Notes under the pieces: model-generated
What the model saw: the letters and a program-made list of their open reading frames with translations, nothing else
What the model was told of the DNA's origin: nothing
The model's database searches: none
Assembly (NCBI RefSeq): GCF_009742725.1
Contig: NZ_WPHG01000002.1
Span: forward strand, 806,001 to 870,000
Direction: 5' to 3'
From: Nitratireductor arenosus
GTDB taxonomy: Bacteria > Pseudomonadota > Alphaproteobacteria > Rhizobiales > Rhizobiaceae
Length of the DNA stretch: 64,000 nucleotides
Position numbers and translations under genes: made by a program
Shown here: in pieces, positions 62,101 through 64,000 of the stretch
How positions within the stretch are numbered: the first letter of the stretch is position 1
Layout of the letters: every line of letters starts with the position of its first letter

Positions 62101-62670
62101 GGCGAGGAACAGTCGGGCCACATCAAGGAGGTCGGCTTCGAGCTCTATCAGCAGATGCTGGAGGAGGCGGTGGCCGAATTGCGCGGCTCTGGCGAGACGG
62201 CCGATACTGGCTGGTCGCCGCAGATCACGGTCGGCACCGCCGTGATGATCCCGGAAGACTACGTGCCCGACCTGCAGCTTCGCCTGGCGCTCTATCGGCG
62301 GCTGGCCGAACTGGAAACGACCGAGGAGATCGACGCGTTCGGGGCCGAGTTGATCGACCGGTTCGGGCCGCTGCCGGTCGAGGTGCAGCACCTCTTGAAG
62401 ATCGTCTATATCAAGGCGCTGTGCCGGCGCGCCAACGTGGCCAAGCTCGATGCCGGGCCGAAAGGCGTGGTCGTCCAGTTCCGCGACAACGTGTTTGCCG
62501 ACCCGGCCGGGCTCGTGCGCTTCATCGCCGAGCAGGGGTCGCTGGCCAAGATCCGCTCCGACCACTCGGTGGTCTTGTCGCGCGACTGGCCGACGGCCGA
62601 AAAGCGGCTGGCGGGCGCGGCCGTGGTGATGACGCAATTGTCGCGGCTGGCCGACAAGGCGGCCGCCTGA
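59170..62670 (+). CDS. mfd: Transcription-repair coupling factor Mfd
   Basis: An 1166-residue DNA translocase that removes stalled RNA polymerase and recruits UvrA. N-terminal UvrB-like modules (about 1-450) are followed by the RNA polymerase-interacting CarD-like domain (SGDIVVHADHGIGRFIGLKTIE), then SF2 motifs: Walker A CGDVGFGKTEVALRA, motif II IIDEEQHFGVKHKERLK, and motif VI YQLRGRVGRSKVRAYA. The TRCF C-terminal domain (about 1010-1110) is present. Length is standard for the family. It is cotranscribed with sdhE. Confidence 0.98.
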   Translation: MTLLPTLGLKPGRAGHVTVAGVADGFEAFVLSRIVAEAGGGRPLLFVARDGQRLPAIRDALAFAAPDLPVLELPAWDCLPYDRVSPGADAAARRLDALAAMIALKKAPHRAVILATVNAVLQRIPPAETLEARLFAARPGNQVDMQALIDRLQTSGFERVGTVRDVAEYAVRGGIVDLYAPGAPEPLRLDFFGDTLESIRAFDPATQRTTSQRAEMVLQPASEVTLTPEAISRFRRAYIEAFGAPSRDDALYAAISEGRRFAGMEHWLAFFHERLETVFDYLPEGPVVFDALAHDALTERRSVIVDHYEARRNQADGGRLADSTPYKPAPPDLLYLTAEEIAAAGAERLVCDLTPFDTPESAGRRIVNAHSKAGRTFAAERADPSANVFDHAVRHIAGLRSAGRRVLVAGWTEGSLDRLGQILGEHGLGGLTRVQNLAEAAKLSGGEAGAAVLPIETGFEAEGFALVSEQDILGDRLVRRSKRKRNADFITELSAISSGDIVVHADHGIGRFIGLKTIEAAGAPHDCLEIHYAGDGRLFLPVENIDLLSRYGSDAADTPLDRLGGGNWQARKAKLKKKLLEMAGQLIRIAAEREMRGAPAVRPPDGLYGEFAARFPYEETEDQQNAIDAVMGDLGAGRPMDRLVCGDVGFGKTEVALRAAFLAAMEGLQVAVVVPTTLLARQHFKTFSERFSGLPIRLRQASRLVGAKDLAETKKGLADGTVDIVVGTHALLGASVHFKNLGLLIIDEEQHFGVKHKERLKDLKSDVHVLTLSATPIPRTLQLALTGVRELSLIATPPVDRMAVRTFISPFDPLVVRETLLRERYRGGQSFYVVPRISDLAEISEFLRESVPELKVATAHGQLPPGQLDDIMNAFYDGKYDVLLSTTIVESGLDIPTANTLIVHRADMFGLAQLYQLRGRVGRSKVRAYALFTLPANRTLTANADRRLKVLQSLDTLGAGFQLASHDLDIRGAGNLLGEEQSGHIKEVGFELYQQMLEEAVAELRGSGETADTGWSPQITVGTAVMIPEDYVPDLQLRLALYRRLAELETTEEIDAFGAELIDRFGPLPVEVQHLLKIVYIKALCRRANVAKLDAGPKGVVVQFRDNVFADPAGLVRFIAEQGSLAKIRSDHSVVLSRDWPTAEKRLAGAAVVMTQLSRLADKAAA

Positions 62671-62695
62671 CGGGCGGACCGGCCGCCGGCGTGCC

Positions 62696-63376
62696 TTATG
62701 ACGCGGCTTCCAGCTCGCCGCGCGCCTTCATCGCCGCCACCTGGCGGATCGCGTCGGCCAGCGTGGCAGGGTCCTGCGCGCCCATGACGGCGTATTTGTT
62801 TTCAATCAGGAAACACGGCACACCGCGGACGCCCATGCGCTGGGCGGTCTCGATCTCGTTGCGCACCGCGTCGCGGTCGGCGTCGGTGGCAAGCAGGGTT
62901 TCGGCGAGCGCGGCGTCCAGACCCGCCTCGGTCGCCGCCTCGATCAGCACCGCGCGGTCGCCAACATCCTTGCCGTCCTCGAAATAGGCCTTGAACAACA
63001 ACCCGACGAGCCGGGTCTGGGCATCGGAACCGACCGTCTGGGCCCATCGTATCAGCCGGTGCGCGTCGAGCGTGTTGGGCGAAACGGCGATCGCGCCGAG
63101 ATCGAAGGCGATGCCTTCCTGCGCGCCGGCGGCCTTCACCGCCTTGTGCGCCTCGGCGAGCTTTTCGCCGCTGCCGAACTTGGCCAGCATATAGGCCTTG
63201 CGGTCGTGACCCTCGGCCGGAATGGTCGGGTCGAGCTGATAAGGACGCCAGCGCAGGTCGACGGCGACGTCGCCGACCTCCTCCAGCGCCCGTTCGAGCC
63301 GCTTCTTGCCGATATAGCACCAGGGGCACACGACGTCGGAGACGACGTCGACCTGGACCGTCTGGGGTTCGCTCAT
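62696..63376 (-). CDS. DsbA-family oxidoreductase (FrnE-like)
   Basis: A 226-residue cytoplasmic DsbA-fold protein. The redox motif is VVCPWCYIGKKRLERAL with Cys17 and Cys20, and the cis-Pro loop is GVRGVPCFLIENKYAVMGAQDP. The CPWC motif marks the FrnE/2-hydroxychromene-2-carboxylate isomerase-like group, involved in oxidative stress or in glutathione-dependent isomerisation. ATG at 63376 is chosen as the family start, since no signal peptide precedes. It converges with mfd by 25 bases. Confidence 0.9.
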   Translation of the reverse strand: MSEPQTVQVDVVSDVVCPWCYIGKKRLERALEEVGDVAVDLRWRPYQLDPTIPAEGHDRKAYMLAKFGSGEKLAEAHKAVKAAGAQEGIAFDLGAIAVSPNTLDAHRLIRWAQTVGSDAQTRLVGLLFKAYFEDGKDVGDRAVLIEAATEAGLDAALAETLLATDADRDAVRNEIETAQRMGVRGVPCFLIENKYAVMGAQDPATLADAIRQVAAMKARGELEAAS

Positions 63377-63395
63377 GCCGATCTCCTGTTTGCCC

Positions 63396-64000
63396 CTATT
63401 TTGGGGCGCTCCACCAGCTTTGCAACTGGTAGCCGTAGAGCGGCGCCGCATCGGGATGCCGGATATGGTTCCAGCGCGCCACCCATTTGTCGTCGCGGTG
63501 ATAAAGCGGCACGACATAAAAGCCGCTCAAAAGCACCCGGTCATAGGCGCGAACGGCGTCGATGAAGGCGTCGCGCTCGCGCGCGTTGAGCAGGGCGTCG
63601 ATCATGGCGTCGATCGCCGGATCGGCGGCGCCGGCGAAATTCCACGATCCCTGCGCGTCACGCGAGCCGGAGCCCCAGCGACCGATCTGCTCGACACCGG
63701 GCGACAGCGAGGAGGGATAACGATGCAGGATCACGTCGTAATCATGGGTCAGAAGCCGCTGCTGGTATTGCGCGGCGTCGACCGAGCGCAGGCTTGCCTT
63801 GACGCCGAGCCGCGCGAGCGTGCGTTGCCAGGCAAGCGCCAGTTCCTGGCCACCCTTGGCCTTGAGCATGATTTCGAAGGCGAGCGGCGTCCCGTCGGCG
63901 CCAACCAGGCTGTCGCCGCGCATTTCATAACCGGCGGCCTTGAGCGCATCGAAGCCGCGGCGCAGGAAAGCGCGATCGCGCCCGCTTCCATCCGAAACCG
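63396..64000 (-). CDS. Family 5 extracellular solute-binding protein, C-terminal part (cut by window end)
   Basis: The frame is open to the right edge of the window, so only the C-terminal 201 residues are present, lacking the signal peptide. The segment FDALKAAGYEMRGDSLVGADGTPLAFEIML and the ending LYHRDDKWVARWNHIRHPDAAPLYGYQLQSWW are those of peptide/oligopeptide binding proteins like YejA (microcin C type). It would bind peptides or modified oligopeptides in the periplasm. Transport partners lie beyond the window, if present. It lies 19 bases before the DsbA-family gene on the same strand. Confidence 0.82.
   Translation of the reverse strand, partial: VSDGSGRDRAFLRRGFDALKAAGYEMRGDSLVGADGTPLAFEIMLKAKGGQELALAWQRTLARLGVKASLRSVDAAQYQQRLLTHDYDVILHRYPSSLSPGVEQIGRWGSGSRDAQGSWNFAGAADPAIDAMIDALLNARERDAFIDAVRAYDRVLLSGFYVVPLYHRDDKWVARWNHIRHPDAAPLYGYQLQSWWSAPK

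Noticed and set aside
1-64000. CRISPR array, insertion sequence or prophage
   Set aside because: No regularly spaced repeats, transposase, integrase or phage structural genes were seen on either strand.

Overview
The window is chromosomal DNA of a high-GC alphaproteobacterium. Gene content points to the Hyphomicrobiales (Rhizobiales), possibly near Phyllobacteriaceae. The clues are purS/purQ/purL as separate genes, the purL-bolA-grxD order, an ATPase zeta inhibitor (DUF1476), DUF1127 next to a MocR regulator, DUF1289, DUF3008, SdhE next to Mfd, and rpiA-DUF2059-gor. The placement is inferred from gene content only. Genes are densely packed, often with ATGA or GTGA start/stop overlaps. No insertion sequence, prophage or CRISPR array was seen.

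Region 1 (1-8.1 kb) is the most distinctive. After the tail of a LivF-like ABC ATPase comes nicotinamidase (pncA), divergent from a tightly coupled six-gene operon. The operon encodes a molybdenum hydroxylase (FAD subunit plus a fused [2Fe-2S]/Mo subunit), a 6-hydroxynicotinate reductase homologue, a UPF0280 protein, a PF06684 'amino acid synthesis' protein and a MarR regulator. A strong promoter with an overlapping dyad lies in front. I read it as an N-heteroaromatic, probably nicotinate-type, catabolic unit with a partly unknown ring-opening step.

Region 2 (8-25.5 kb) is mostly housekeeping: a lipoprotein polysaccharide deacetylase, tRNA-Val(CAC), gph, rpiA, gor, dusA, a TSUP permease, a retropepsin-like protease, DUF1289, a CobT-like protein that lacks expected catalytic motifs, a PleC/PdhS-like histidine kinase, a nuclease, GST, UDG, Lrp, AlkD-like and GarR-like genes, and a polar amino acid ABC operon without its ATPase. 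Region 3 (25.6-31.5 kb) holds molybdenum cofactor genes (mobB, mobA, moaA) mixed with two exporters and small proteins; it could supply cofactor to the hydroxylase of region 1.

Region 4 (31.6-34 kb) is a mercury-type island: merR divergent from merT-merP and a GDCCVxC protein, with a perfect operator dyad and no merA. Region 5 (34-47.5 kb) contains icd, an epoxide-hydrolase-like enzyme, trmJ-like, murI, an SH3 protein, rpsD with a structured leader, ttcA, an MFS exporter, grxD, bolA and purL, then a MocR regulator divergent from a DUF1127 gene around a perfect palindrome. Region 6 (47.5-64 kb) contains a flavin monooxygenase, the purC-purS-smORF-purQ operon with an unlisted 29-codon ORF coupled at both ends, the ATPase zeta subunit, an HpcH/HpaI aldolase, glmS, a DUF502 protein, recG, sdhE, mfd, a DsbA-family oxidoreductase and a truncated peptide-binding protein.
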